14,385 nt of DNA from SFJ001 sp045118955 (GCA_045118955.1 JBGVKB010000029.1:1-14385), one strand, 5' to 3'; shown: positions 6,208 to 12,820, counted from the stretch's first letter. The notes: generated by a model not told the origin, from the letters alone. Program-made: numbers and translations.

Positions 6208-7404
6208 ATGGCGCTGCGCACCCTGAAAACTCTGCTGTGCGGCACGCTCGCCGTCTGCCTGCTGGCGGGCTGTGCCGGTTTGAACCTGACCCCGCCCGCT
6301 CCCGCGGCCACCCCAGCCCCCACCGCGCAGGGCGGCGCCTCCGGCGGTGTGCTGCGGCTGTGGCTGGATGAGGCGGTGGAGGGGCTGTCCCCTGCCTTTG
6401 ACGCCTACGCCGCCGCACGCGGCGTGACCCTTCAGCCGGCAGGCTCGCCCAAGACGGCGGATCTGGCCGTGCTGGCGGCGCCCCCCGCGGCAGAGACCGG
6501 CTGGATGGATCCGTCTGAGCTGACCCTGCTGCCCGACCTGATGGCTGCCCAGAGCCTGAGCGCCTGCAACCGCGCGGTGCCGCTGGGCGGTGCGGCATGG
6601 GGCTACTGGGCCGAGCGGGCTGCGCTGGAGGCGCTGGTGCCCGGCCTGGAGCTGGAGGATCTGCGCCAGGCAAGCTGGCGGGAGTGGACGGACTTCGCCG
6701 AGGCGGTGCAGGACTGGACGGATGCCCCGAAGGCCGACACCGTGACCCTGAACGGAACAAGCTACACCCTCGCCGCCGAGCGCGGCCCCGCACTGGAGGG
6801 TCTGACCGGGGTGTTCGCCCCGGCCGGCGCGGAGGGGGACATCGCCCTGTGGACCCCCTCCGCCACCGCCGCGGGCAGCGGTACCCCGGAGGGCGCGAGC
6901 CTGTACGCGGTGCTGGAGCTGGAAGCGGAGCACGCCGCCCCCGGCAAGGGGGTGGGCGCGGTGCTGGGAGGCACGGCCCTGCTCGCCCGGGCGGGCAGCG
7001 TGCAGGCGGCACAGATGAGCGCCCCGGTGCTGCTGCCCTGCAAGCAGCCGGGGCTGACCCCCGAAAACGGCTGCGGTCTGACCGCCCAGCAGCTTCTGGC
7101 GTGGCCGGCGGCGGGCACCGGCGCGTGGGCAGTGCTGCCCGAAGATGCGAACGACGCGCAGGGCGAAGCCTGCCTGCTGTGGCTGTTCACCAGCGCGGAG
7201 GGCCGCGGCGCACTGGCGGCGGCGGGGCTGGCCCCCACCACCGGCGCCGCCCCCGGTGCGGCGGGCCTGGCCGCCGAGCGGCTCTCCACCGGGGAGTATC
7301 AGGCTCACCGCATCGCGCCTGCCGCCCTGTCCGAGCTGCTGCGGGGCGAGCTGCCTGCGCAGGAGGACGAATTCTTCGCCGCCCTCGCCGCGGCGCTGGA
7401 CTGA
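6208..7404 (+). CDS. Solute-binding-protein-like lipoprotein
   Basis: This is a predicted surface lipoprotein of 398 residues. A signal peptide ends in the lipobox LLAGC (lipidated Cys22), followed by a Pro/Ala/Thr linker (about 27-45). The body loosely resembles an extracellular solute-binding protein of the family-1 (sugar-binding) kind: GGVLRLWLDEAVEGLSPAFD near the start, and a late segment (LLWLFTSAEGRGALAAAG) like the family's C-terminal lobe. Similarity is by eye only. It is very rich in Ala and Gly. The ATG at 6208 has AAGGAGG about 8 nt upstream; an in-frame GTG at 6199 overlaps that site and is rejected. No permease or ATPase gene adjoins it, so if it binds a solute its transporter is elsewhere, or it has another job such as sensing. 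Confidence 0.75.
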   Translation: MALRTLKTLLCGTLAVCLLAGCAGLNLTPPAPAATPAPTAQGGASGGVLRLWLDEAVEGLSPAFDAYAAARGVTLQPAGSPKTADLAVLAAPPAAETGWMDPSELTLLPDLMAAQSLSACNRAVPLGGAAWGYWAERAALEALVPGLELEDLRQASWREWTDFAEAVQDWTDAPKADTVTLNGTSYTLAAERGPALEGLTGVFAPAGAEGDIALWTPSATAAGSGTPEGASLYAVLELEAEHAAPGKGVGAVLGGTALLARAGSVQAAQMSAPVLLPCKQPGLTPENGCGLTAQQLLAWPAAGTGAWAVLPEDANDAQGEACLLWLFTSAEGRGALAAAGLAPTTGAAPGAAGLAAERLSTGEYQAHRIAPAALSELLRGELPAQEDEFFAALAAALD

Positions 7405-7425
7405 GCAGGGAGTTGACGGATACCG

Positions 7426-7457
7426 CAGAGCTGTCCGCCAAACGGCGACGGCTGCTG
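7426..7457 (+). terminator. Imperfect hairpin after the lipoprotein gene
   Basis: A 10-bp stem with one bulged C (7429-7439 with 7444-7453, AAAC loop), extended by CAG/CTG, lies 20-50 nt past the stop. No T tract follows, so as an intrinsic terminator it is weak. It is the only 3' structure I see for this gene. Confidence 0.3.
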
Positions 7458-7541
7458 TGAAATCCTGACACTTTACCCGTTCATACCGTCAAATTGTCGA
7501 AAAAATCACCACCTCGGACGTTTGTTTCCACAATGTGCGAA

Positions 7542-7570
7542 TTGTGCAAAACGACGGTGCATGATATACT
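7542..7570 (+). promoter_or_regulatory. Sigma-A promoter of the GGDEF-like gene
   Basis: TTGTGC (7542-7547), a 17-bp spacer and TATACT (7565-7570) are present. Start is predicted at A7577, about 104 nt before the start codon. Confidence 0.75.
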
Positions 7571-7586
7571 ATTACTATGGATTAAT

Positions 7587-7643
7587 ATGAAAAACGGCAA
7601 ATAGTCTGCCCTGCGGCGACGGTTTCGAGGGGCCGTTTTTCAT
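7587..7643 (+). promoter_or_regulatory. Leader hairpin of the GGDEF-like gene (candidate attenuator or RNA switch)
   Basis: A perfect 12-bp inverted repeat (7587-7598 with 7632-7643) encloses 33 nt that can itself fold: CCCT/AGGG (7609-7612 with 7628-7631) and CGA/TCG (7617-7619 with 7625-7627). The 3' arm contains GCCGTTTTTC, so it can act as an intrinsic terminator in the leader. It lacks the core sequences of the c-di-GMP-I riboswitch, which would otherwise be the obvious guess. Confidence 0.55.
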
Positions 7644-7680
7644 CCCCAGCCCCAAAGGTTTGAAGGAGACACTTGGTACC

Positions 7681-8571
7681 ATGAAAAACTACACTGCCCA
7701 GGAACTCTACGACCACATCAAAGCACTGAGAGCGCTGTTCGACAAGGTGCAGCTCACCGACCCTGCAACCGGCGAGTATTTTGACGAGGACAACGGCTTT
7801 GCGCCCTTTGCGGACGGCTGCGGCTGTCACTGGGGCTACGAGGGCCGCTGTACCAACTGCGCCGCCTATCAGTCACTGCACAACGATGCCGCCAGCTTTA
7901 AGCTGGAGGGCGAGGATGGCCGCGTGTTCGCGGTGACCACCCGCCCCCTGCGTCTGGAGGGCCGCCCTGTGGTGCTGGAGACTGCCTCGGACGTGAGCGC
8001 GCAGATGGGCGATTGGGGCCATCAGGCGGACGCCCAGAAGCGTATGCTGGATCAGTACAGTGAGCACCAGGTGCGGGACTTCCTCACCGGCGTGTACAAC
8101 CGCCAGTATGTGGAGGGATACTTTGCCCACAAGCTGCCCCAGATGTTTGCGGAGCGTCAGCATGTACACATTGCCATCGTGGATGTACGCCGTTTTAAGA
8201 TTCTGGCGCAGGAATACGGTGATTCGGTGGCCGATCAGGTGCTGTGCTATGTGCCCAACTGGTTCCGTCTGGACATGACCGACGGGCAGTTTGTGGCCCG
8301 ATTCCACGGCGACCAGTTCCTGCTGGTGGAGTACCCCAGCCGCCGCAGCCTGCCTGAGTTCCAGGCGTCCATCCAGAACGAGTACGACCGCATCGGCGGT
8401 CAGTGCGTGTGCGGTTCCATGAACAACAAGCTGGTGCCCATCCAGTTGGCCATCGCCATCGGCGGCCTGCTGGAGACCGAGCACGGCACCTGGGACGAGA
8501 TGCTCTCCCTGCTGATGAGCCGCCTGAATGAGGCAAAGGAAGCCGCCGACGGCAAGGTGAAGTACCTGTAA
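7681..8571 (+). CDS. Degenerate GGDEF-domain protein with Cys-containing N-terminal sensor domain
   Basis: This is a 296-residue soluble protein with no membrane segment. Residues about 30-115 form a PAS-like region with four close cysteines (C47, C49, C57, C60, the last two in GRCTNC), possibly a metal or redox site. Residues about 132-296 match a diguanylate cyclase fold: DFLTGVYNR (133-141), VDVRRFK (167-173) and RFHGDQF (207-213) at the GGDEF position. GGDEF reads HGDQF, and the second metal Asp is replaced, so c-di-GMP synthesis is unlikely; a role in binding a nucleotide or regulation is an inference. The ATG at 7681 is chosen, with GAAGGAG about 12 nt upstream; a TTG at 7660 lacks a ribosome site. 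It has its own promoter, a leader hairpin and a strong terminator after it. Confidence 0.85.
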   Translation: MKNYTAQELYDHIKALRALFDKVQLTDPATGEYFDEDNGFAPFADGCGCHWGYEGRCTNCAAYQSLHNDAASFKLEGEDGRVFAVTTRPLRLEGRPVVLETASDVSAQMGDWGHQADAQKRMLDQYSEHQVRDFLTGVYNRQYVEGYFAHKLPQMFAERQHVHIAIVDVRRFKILAQEYGDSVADQVLCYVPNWFRLDMTDGQFVARFHGDQFLLVEYPSRRSLPEFQASIQNEYDRIGGQCVCGSMNNKLVPIQLAIAIGGLLETEHGTWDEMLSLLMSRLNEAKEAADGKVKYL

Positions 8572-8585
8572 ACCGAATAAACCAG

Positions 8586-8620
8586 CGCCCCCGGGACACA
8601 CTGTTCCCGGGGGCGTTTTT
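8586..8620 (+). terminator. Intrinsic terminator of the GGDEF-like gene
   Basis: A perfect 11-bp GC-rich stem (8586-8596 with 8605-8615) is followed by T5. It lies 14 nt after the stop and only 32 nt before the next start codon. Confidence 0.93.
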
Positions 8621-8652
8621 GATGCCGCCCTCAAAAAAGGAGGGAACGACGG

Positions 8653-9096
8653 ATGGACAACGTGAATCAGCAGGAGAATCTGGATCTGCTGCAGCAGCTG
8701 GTGCGGGGCACCGAGATGGGCAAGAACACGCTGGAGCAGATGCTCCCTCTGACCGAGGATCGTCTGCTGCGGGCGGAGCTTTTGGAGGAGCAGCGGGGCT
8801 ACCGCACCCTGAACCAGAAGGCCCACACCGCGGTGGCAGCGCTGGGCAAGCAGGCAGAGGGCGCGGGTACGCTGGAAAAGCTGGGCGCAAAGCTGGGGGT
8901 CACCAGCCGCCTGCTGGGCGACCGCAGCACCAAAAAGCTGGCCGAGATGATGGTGGAGGGCACCAACATGGGCATCACCGAGTGCGTGCAGGCCCAAAAC
9001 CGCAACCCGGGCGCCTCTGCCGGCGCGAAAAAGCTGGCGGACGAGGTGCTGGCCTTCCAGCGGGACAACCTGCGGGCGCTGGAACAGTTTTTGTAA
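8653..9096 (+). CDS. Small all-helical protein of unknown function
   Basis: This is a 147-residue soluble protein predicted to be almost wholly alpha-helical, with no signal peptide or membrane segment. It alternates acidic and basic helices (ENLDLLQQLVRGTEMGKNTLEQ at its start, exceeding no known catalytic motif) and looks like a four-helix or ferritin-like bundle. I see no metal-ligand pattern good enough to claim ferritin activity. A repeated short theme, RGTEMGKNT (18-26) and EGTNMGITE (102-110), suggests two similar halves. The ATG at 8653 has a perfect AAGGAGG site about 9 nt upstream. The strong terminator at 8586-8620 lies just upstream and I find no promoter after it, so expression depends on readthrough or a promoter inside the previous gene. 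It ends at the bidirectional terminator 9123-9177. Confidence 0.8.
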   Translation: MDNVNQQENLDLLQQLVRGTEMGKNTLEQMLPLTEDRLLRAELLEEQRGYRTLNQKAHTAVAALGKQAEGAGTLEKLGAKLGVTSRLLGDRSTKKLAEMMVEGTNMGITECVQAQNRNPGASAGAKKLADEVLAFQRDNLRALEQFL

Positions 9097-9122
9097 GCGC
9101 ACGCTTACAAATTAAAAGTGAG

Positions 9123-9177
9123 AAAAAGCGCCCCTCTCCCCTGCCCTTGTCCGGGCGGCGGGAGAGGGGCGCTTTTT
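9123..9177. terminator. Strong bidirectional terminator
   Basis: An 18-bp perfect stem (9123-9140 with 9160-9177) is topped by a second stem GCCC/GGGC (9143-9146 with 9153-9156). A5 flanks one side and T6 the other. It ends the helical-protein gene (+) and the aminotransferase operon (-). Confidence 0.95.
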
Positions 9178-9188
9178 TCTGTGGGGTC

Positions 9189-10373
9189 TTATCGGTAGCT
9201 CTCGGCCAGCTTGCGCAGGGCGGGCAGGCTGCGCTCCACCATCTCGGTCTCCACGCAGTAGGCCATGCGGAAGTGCCCCGGCACGCCGAAGTTGTTGCTG
9301 GGCACCAGCACCAGATCAAACTTCTTGGCCCGCTCACAGAAGGCCACCGCGTCCGGCTCCAGCGCCTGCGGGAAGATGTAGAAGGTGCCGCCCGGCTTCA
9401 CGCAGCGGAAGCCCAGCCCGGTCAGCTCGTTGTACAGCAGATTCATGTTGGTCTCGTAGACGCTCAGGTCACTGGTCTTATCCAGCACCTTGCTCACCGC
9501 AAGCTGAATGATGCTGGGCGGGCAGTTGTGGCCGGTCTCGCGGCTGATCTGGCCGCACATATCGGCGATGACCTCCGCGCCCTCGGCGGCGGGGTTCACC
9601 GCCACATAGCCGATGCGCTCGCCGGGCAGGCTCAGGCTCTTGGAGAAGCTGTAGCAGGTCAGGGTGTGCTCGTACTGGCTGGCCACAAAGGGGCCGTCCA
9701 CCCCGGTGAACTGGATCTCACGGTAAGGCTCGTCGCTGATCAGGTAGATGGGGTGCCCATACTCCGCGCTCTTGGCCCGCAGGATGGCAGCCAGCTTCTG
9801 CAGGGTGGCGGTGGTGTACACCACGCCGGAGGGGTTGTTGGGGGTGTTCACCAGCACGCTGGTGACCTTGGGGGTCAGCATCTCCTCAAAGGCGTCAAAG
9901 CGGATCTGGAAATCCTCGATGGAGGCGGGCACCACCTGCAGCTCCACCCCGGCACCCCGGATGTAGGGCATATATTCCGGGAAGAAGGGCGCGAAGGTGA
10001 GCATCACGTCGCCGGGCTGGGTGACGGCGCGCGCCGCGTGGGCCACCGCGCCCGCCGCGCCGCTGGTCATAAAGATGTGCTTGGCCTCGTAGGGCACGCC
10101 GAAGCGGGCCTTCAGGGAGTCTGCCACCGCCTGACGCACGCTCTGGATGCCCTGCGTGGGGCTGTAGCCTTGCAGCGCCTTGGGGGATTCGCTCTGCAGC
10201 AGGCGCAGCATCTCGGCGGTGAAGGCCTGGGGCGCGGGCACGCTGGGGTTGCCGAGGCTGTAGTTGAACACGTTTTCGGCACCGATCTCAGCGGCGCGGT
10301 TGGTGGCCCAGACACTCATCTCGCGGATGACCGATTTCTTCCCGAGCATATCCAGATAATGCGGATTCAGCAT
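9189..10373 (-). CDS. Pyridoxal phosphate-dependent aminotransferase, class I/II
   Basis: This is a 394-residue fold-type I aminotransferase, probably acting on aspartate, aromatic or similar amino acids; the substrate cannot be read from sequence. Visible signatures are the substrate-side glycine NYSLGNPSVPAP (38-49), TPNNPSG (177-183), SDEPYREIQF with Asp214 and Tyr217 holding the cofactor, the Schiff-base lysine Lys245 in YSFSKSLSLPGERIGY, and Arg369 in HFRMAYC for the substrate carboxylate. Length is normal. The ATG at 10373 has AGGAGG 7 nt upstream. It lies 35 nt after the stop of the DMT transporter gene, so the two share a message from the promoter at 11370-11398. The pairing suggests amino acid metabolism coupled to export or import, which is an inference. 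Confidence 0.94.
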   Translation of the reverse strand: MLNPHYLDMLGKKSVIREMSVWATNRAAEIGAENVFNYSLGNPSVPAPQAFTAEMLRLLQSESPKALQGYSPTQGIQSVRQAVADSLKARFGVPYEAKHIFMTSGAAGAVAHAARAVTQPGDVMLTFAPFFPEYMPYIRGAGVELQVVPASIEDFQIRFDAFEEMLTPKVTSVLVNTPNNPSGVVYTTATLQKLAAILRAKSAEYGHPIYLISDEPYREIQFTGVDGPFVASQYEHTLTCYSFSKSLSLPGERIGYVAVNPAAEGAEVIADMCGQISRETGHNCPPSIIQLAVSKVLDKTSDLSVYETNMNLLYNELTGLGFRCVKPGGTFYIFPQALEPDAVAFCERAKKFDLVLVPSNNFGVPGHFRMAYCVETEMVERSLPALRKLAESYR

Positions 10374-10408
10374 GGTGGTTCCTCCTGTTTGTTTTGATGA
10401 AATAAGGT

Positions 10409-11305
10409 TCAGTCGTCGTCGGGCTTCTGCGCCAGCAGGATGGCCGCGAACATCAGCCCGCAGCCCAGCAGCTCCCGGGTGCTCAGGCTCTCCTTCAGCA
10501 GCAGCGCGCCGAAGATCACCGCGAACACGCTCTCAAGGCAGAGGATCAGGCTGGCAAGGGTGGGGTCGGTGTCCTTCTGAGCCACCACCTGCAGGGTGTA
10601 AGCCACGCCGCAGCTCAGGATGCCCGCGTACAGAATGGGGGCGGCTGCGCCCATCAGGGCGGTCAGGCTCACCTGCTCGGTGAGCAGCATGGGGATGAAA
10701 TTCAGCATACCGCAGGTGAAGAACTGAATGCAGGAAAGCTTCACGCCGTCCACCAGCGGGGAGAAGTGATCCACCACCAGAATGTGGAAGGTGAAGCCCA
10801 CCGCGCACAGCATCACAAGGCCGTCGCCGGGGTTCAGACCCATGGGGCCGGTCATGCACAGCAGCCACAGGCCCACCGCGCTGAGCGCCACCCCCAGCCA
10901 GACCCACCAGCGGGGTCTGCGGCCAAAGGCCAGCCCGGCGATGGGCACCAGCACCACATACAGGGCGGTGATAAAGCCCGCCTTGCCGGCGGTGGTGTAC
11001 TGGATGCCGATCTGCTGCAGGGTGCTGCCGATGAACAGCATCACGCCGCAGCACACACCGCCCACCACCAGCGTGCGGCGGCTGCCCAGCTCGGGCAGAC
11101 CGTGGGCCTTGCGGTGGGCGGGGCTTCGGCCGTCCCGCCACAGGATGACCGGCACCAGCACCGCGCTGCCCAGCAGCATCCGGGTGAAGTTGAAGGTGAA
11201 GGGGCCTACATAATCCATGCCCACGCTCTGGGCGACAAAGGCCGCGCCCCAGATGGCGGCAGCCAGAAGGCACAGCAGACTGCCCCGCAAATTCTTTGAA
11301 TGCAA
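10409..11305 (-). CDS. DMT superfamily (EamA) transporter
   Basis: This is a ten-helix inner membrane metabolite transporter of the drug/metabolite (EamA) superfamily with 298 residues. The two EamA repeats are visible: the first begins LCLLAAAIWGAAFVAQ, and the second begins GDGLVMLCAVGFTFHILVVDH; the end LLLKESLSTRELLGCGLMFAAILLA is characteristic. The substrate is unknown. The start is a TTG at 11305-11303: GGAGG lies 8 nt upstream (11318-11314), and there is no ATG or GTG in a suitable position. It is first in an operon with the aminotransferase, so an amino acid or keto acid substrate is a reasonable guess. The leader has a GC-rich hairpin (11326-11351) just before the ribosome site. Confidence 0.93.
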   Translation of the reverse strand: MHSKNLRGSLLCLLAAAIWGAAFVAQSVGMDYVGPFTFNFTRMLLGSAVLVPVILWRDGRSPAHRKAHGLPELGSRRTLVVGGVCCGVMLFIGSTLQQIGIQYTTAGKAGFITALYVVLVPIAGLAFGRRPRWWVWLGVALSAVGLWLLCMTGPMGLNPGDGLVMLCAVGFTFHILVVDHFSPLVDGVKLSCIQFFTCGMLNFIPMLLTEQVSLTALMGAAAPILYAGILSCGVAYTLQVVAQKDTDPTLASLILCLESVFAVIFGALLLKESLSTRELLGCGLMFAAILLAQKPDDD

Positions 11306-11325
11306 GTGTGATTCCTCCGTTTTTG

Positions 11326-11351
11326 GGGGGCAAAATTCCGCAAAAGCCCCC
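11326..11351 (-). other. Hairpin next to the ribosome site of the DMT transporter gene
   Basis: GGGGGC (11351-11346) pairs with GCCCCC (11331-11326) across a 14-nt loop, 7 nt before the GGAGG site. There is no T tract. It may influence translation or stability. Confidence 0.35.
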
Positions 11352-11369
11352 GGTCAATGTTTCCACTTT

Positions 11370-11398
11370 AGCATAGCACATTATCGCATTCCCTGCAA
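11370..11398 (-). promoter_or_regulatory. Sigma-A promoter of the transporter-aminotransferase operon
   Basis: On the minus strand there is TTGCAG (11398-11393), a 17-bp spacer and TATGCT (11375-11370). Start is predicted near 11363. The -35 box lies one base past the T tract of the upstream terminator. Confidence 0.75.
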
Positions 11399-11399
11399 T

Positions 11400-11433
11400 A
11401 AAAATCCCCCCGGCGCGGCAGCATCCGGGGGGA
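11400..11433 (-). terminator. Intrinsic terminator of the aldo/keto reductase gene
   Basis: On the minus strand a 9-bp stem TCCCCCCGG/CCGGGGGGA (11433-11425 with 11413-11405), with an 11-nt loop, is followed by T4 and TATT. It lies 22 nt past the stop. Confidence 0.9.
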
Positions 11434-11454
11434 CGGTTGGTTTGAAAAAAGGGC

Positions 11455-12639
11455 TTATTCCGCGGCGGCCTTGGCCCGCTCGGCCTCCTCCCGCTTGCGG
11501 CAGATCTCCGCCCAGCTTGGCAGTTTGACGGCCTCGGCGGCAAAGGCCTTCATCACCGCGGGGATGTCGATGCTCTGGGGGCAGCTCTTGGTGCATTTGC
11601 CGCAGGCGATGCAGGCGGAGGGCCACTTCTCGGCGGGAATGCCCTCCATGCGGATGGCGTGGTTTGCGGACACCGCGAACCGCATATCATTGTAAATGGA
11701 GATCAGCCCGGGGATGTCCAGCCCCATGGGGCAGCCCGCCACGCAGTAGCGGCAAGCAGTGCAGGGCACGGACTTTTTCAGCCCCTCGGCGATGTCCAGC
11801 AGGGTGTCGGTCTCTGCCTCGTTCAGCGGGGCGCGGACGGCGAAGGTGTTCAGATTGTCCTCGATCTGTTCCATGTTGGACATACCGCTGAGGATCATCT
11901 GTACGCCGGGCAGCCCCTGCAAAAAGCGGAAGCACCAGGAGGGCACCGACCAGTCGGGGTGCAGGGCGCTCAGATCCTCTCGGTCCTGCTCGGGCAGATT
12001 TACCAGCTTGCCGCCGCGCACCGGCTCCATCACCCACACCGGGACGCCGCGCCCGGTCAGCAGCTCGTACTTAGCCTTAGCGTCCTGCAGCGTCCAGTCC
12101 AGCCAGTTGAGCTGGATCTGGCAGAATTCCATCGCGTCGCCGTAGGCGTCCAAAAAGGCGGTCAGGGTGTCCGGACTGCAGTGGCAGGAGAAGCCCAGAT
12201 GCTTGATGCGTCCCAGCCGCTTCTGCTCCTTGAAATAATCGATGATGCCCCACTTCGGGTCGGTGTACACCGCCACCGAGCTTTCATTCAGGTTGTGCAG
12301 CAGGTAGAAATCGAAGTAGTCCACCCCGCACTTTTCAAGCTGCTTTTCAAAGATGGCGGCGGGGTCGTAGCTGCTGCTGACCTGATGGCCGGGGTATTTG
12401 TCCGCCAGATAGTAGCTCTCCCGGGGGAAGTGTTTCAGCACCCGCCCCAGCACATTCTCGGACTCTCCGTCGTGGTAGGGCCAGGCGGTGTCGATGTAGT
12501 TCATGCCGGCGTCCAGGGCGCGGCGCAGCATCTCGGTCACCTGTGCCTCGTCCACCGTGCCCTCGGCGGTGAGGGGCATACGCATGGCGCCGAAGCCCAG
12601 CAGCGAGAGCTGCTTGCCTTTGAAATCGGTGTAGATCAT
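11455..12639 (-). CDS. Aldo/keto reductase with C-terminal double 4Fe-4S domain
   Basis: This is a 394-residue fusion: an aldo/keto reductase barrel (about 1-285) and a ferredoxin-like tail. The catalytic tetrad is complete: Asp50, Tyr55, Lys81, His115 (YIDTAWPYHDGE, LADKYPG, LLHNL). The tail has two cysteine clusters, C293/C296/C299/C303 and C343/C346/C349/C353, each ending in CP, fitting two 4Fe-4S clusters. This architecture (COG1453 type) is common in anaerobes; substrates are mostly unknown, and the clusters suggest electron exchange with ferredoxin. The frame is open upstream to about 12822, but the ATG at 12639 has AAAGGAG 9 nt upstream and starts at the family's usual residue. It is a single-gene unit with promoter 12728-12756 and terminator 11400-11433. 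Confidence 0.95.
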   Translation of the reverse strand: MIYTDFKGKQLSLLGFGAMRMPLTAEGTVDEAQVTEMLRRALDAGMNYIDTAWPYHDGESENVLGRVLKHFPRESYYLADKYPGHQVSSSYDPAAIFEKQLEKCGVDYFDFYLLHNLNESSVAVYTDPKWGIIDYFKEQKRLGRIKHLGFSCHCSPDTLTAFLDAYGDAMEFCQIQLNWLDWTLQDAKAKYELLTGRGVPVWVMEPVRGGKLVNLPEQDREDLSALHPDWSVPSWCFRFLQGLPGVQMILSGMSNMEQIEDNLNTFAVRAPLNEAETDTLLDIAEGLKKSVPCTACRYCVAGCPMGLDIPGLISIYNDMRFAVSANHAIRMEGIPAEKWPSACIACGKCTKSCPQSIDIPAVMKAFAAEAVKLPSWAEICRKREEAERAKAAAE

Positions 12640-12666
12640 GGGGCGGTCTCCTTTCACAAGCGGGGC

Positions 12667-12701
12667 AAAAACGGGCAGCGCGCAGCATGGATCTGTGCGC
12701 T
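12667..12701 (-). other. Hairpin plus T5 in the aldo/keto reductase leader
   Basis: On the minus strand AGCGC/GCGCT and CAG/CTG stack around an A/C mismatch (12701-12693 with 12685-12677), closing a 7-nt loop. A T5 tract (12671-12667) follows after five bases. It is a weak attenuator candidate between promoter and start codon. Confidence 0.3.
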
Positions 12702-12727
12702 CGAACGTATACTTTCTTACCAGCTTT

Positions 12728-12756
12728 ATCATAGCACAGCCAGCGGCCGGGCACAA
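12728..12756 (-). promoter_or_regulatory. Sigma-A promoter of the aldo/keto reductase gene
   Basis: On the minus strand there is TTGTGC (12756-12751), a 17-bp spacer and TATGAT (12733-12728). Start is predicted about 12721, 82 nt before the ATG. Confidence 0.7.
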
Positions 12757-12784
12757 GGGCGCGCCCCTCCCCTGCCCAAAAAAC

Positions 12785-12820
12785 AAAAAGGCCCCCCGGC
12801 CAGTCAGAAGCCGGGGGGCC
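12785..12820 (-). terminator. Intrinsic terminator of the FAD-oxidoreductase/DUF1667 operon
   Basis: On the minus strand a perfect 10-bp stem GGCCCCCCGG/CCGGGGGGCC (12820-12811 with 12799-12790), with an 11-nt loop, is followed by T5-G-T6. It lies about 50 nt past the DUF1667 stop. Confidence 0.93.

Noticed and set aside
7577..7680. c-di-GMP-I riboswitch before the GGDEF-like gene
   Set aside because: The conserved core (GGxACGCAAAGC... CCUAAACC-type elements) is absent; only a GGCAAA-like word occurs. It is reported as an unclassified leader instead.
8619..10397. A 592-codon + strand open frame spanning the helical protein and the aminotransferase antisense
   Set aside because: It runs through two terminators and opposite a textbook aminotransferase. 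There is no family resemblance, so it is a shadow frame.
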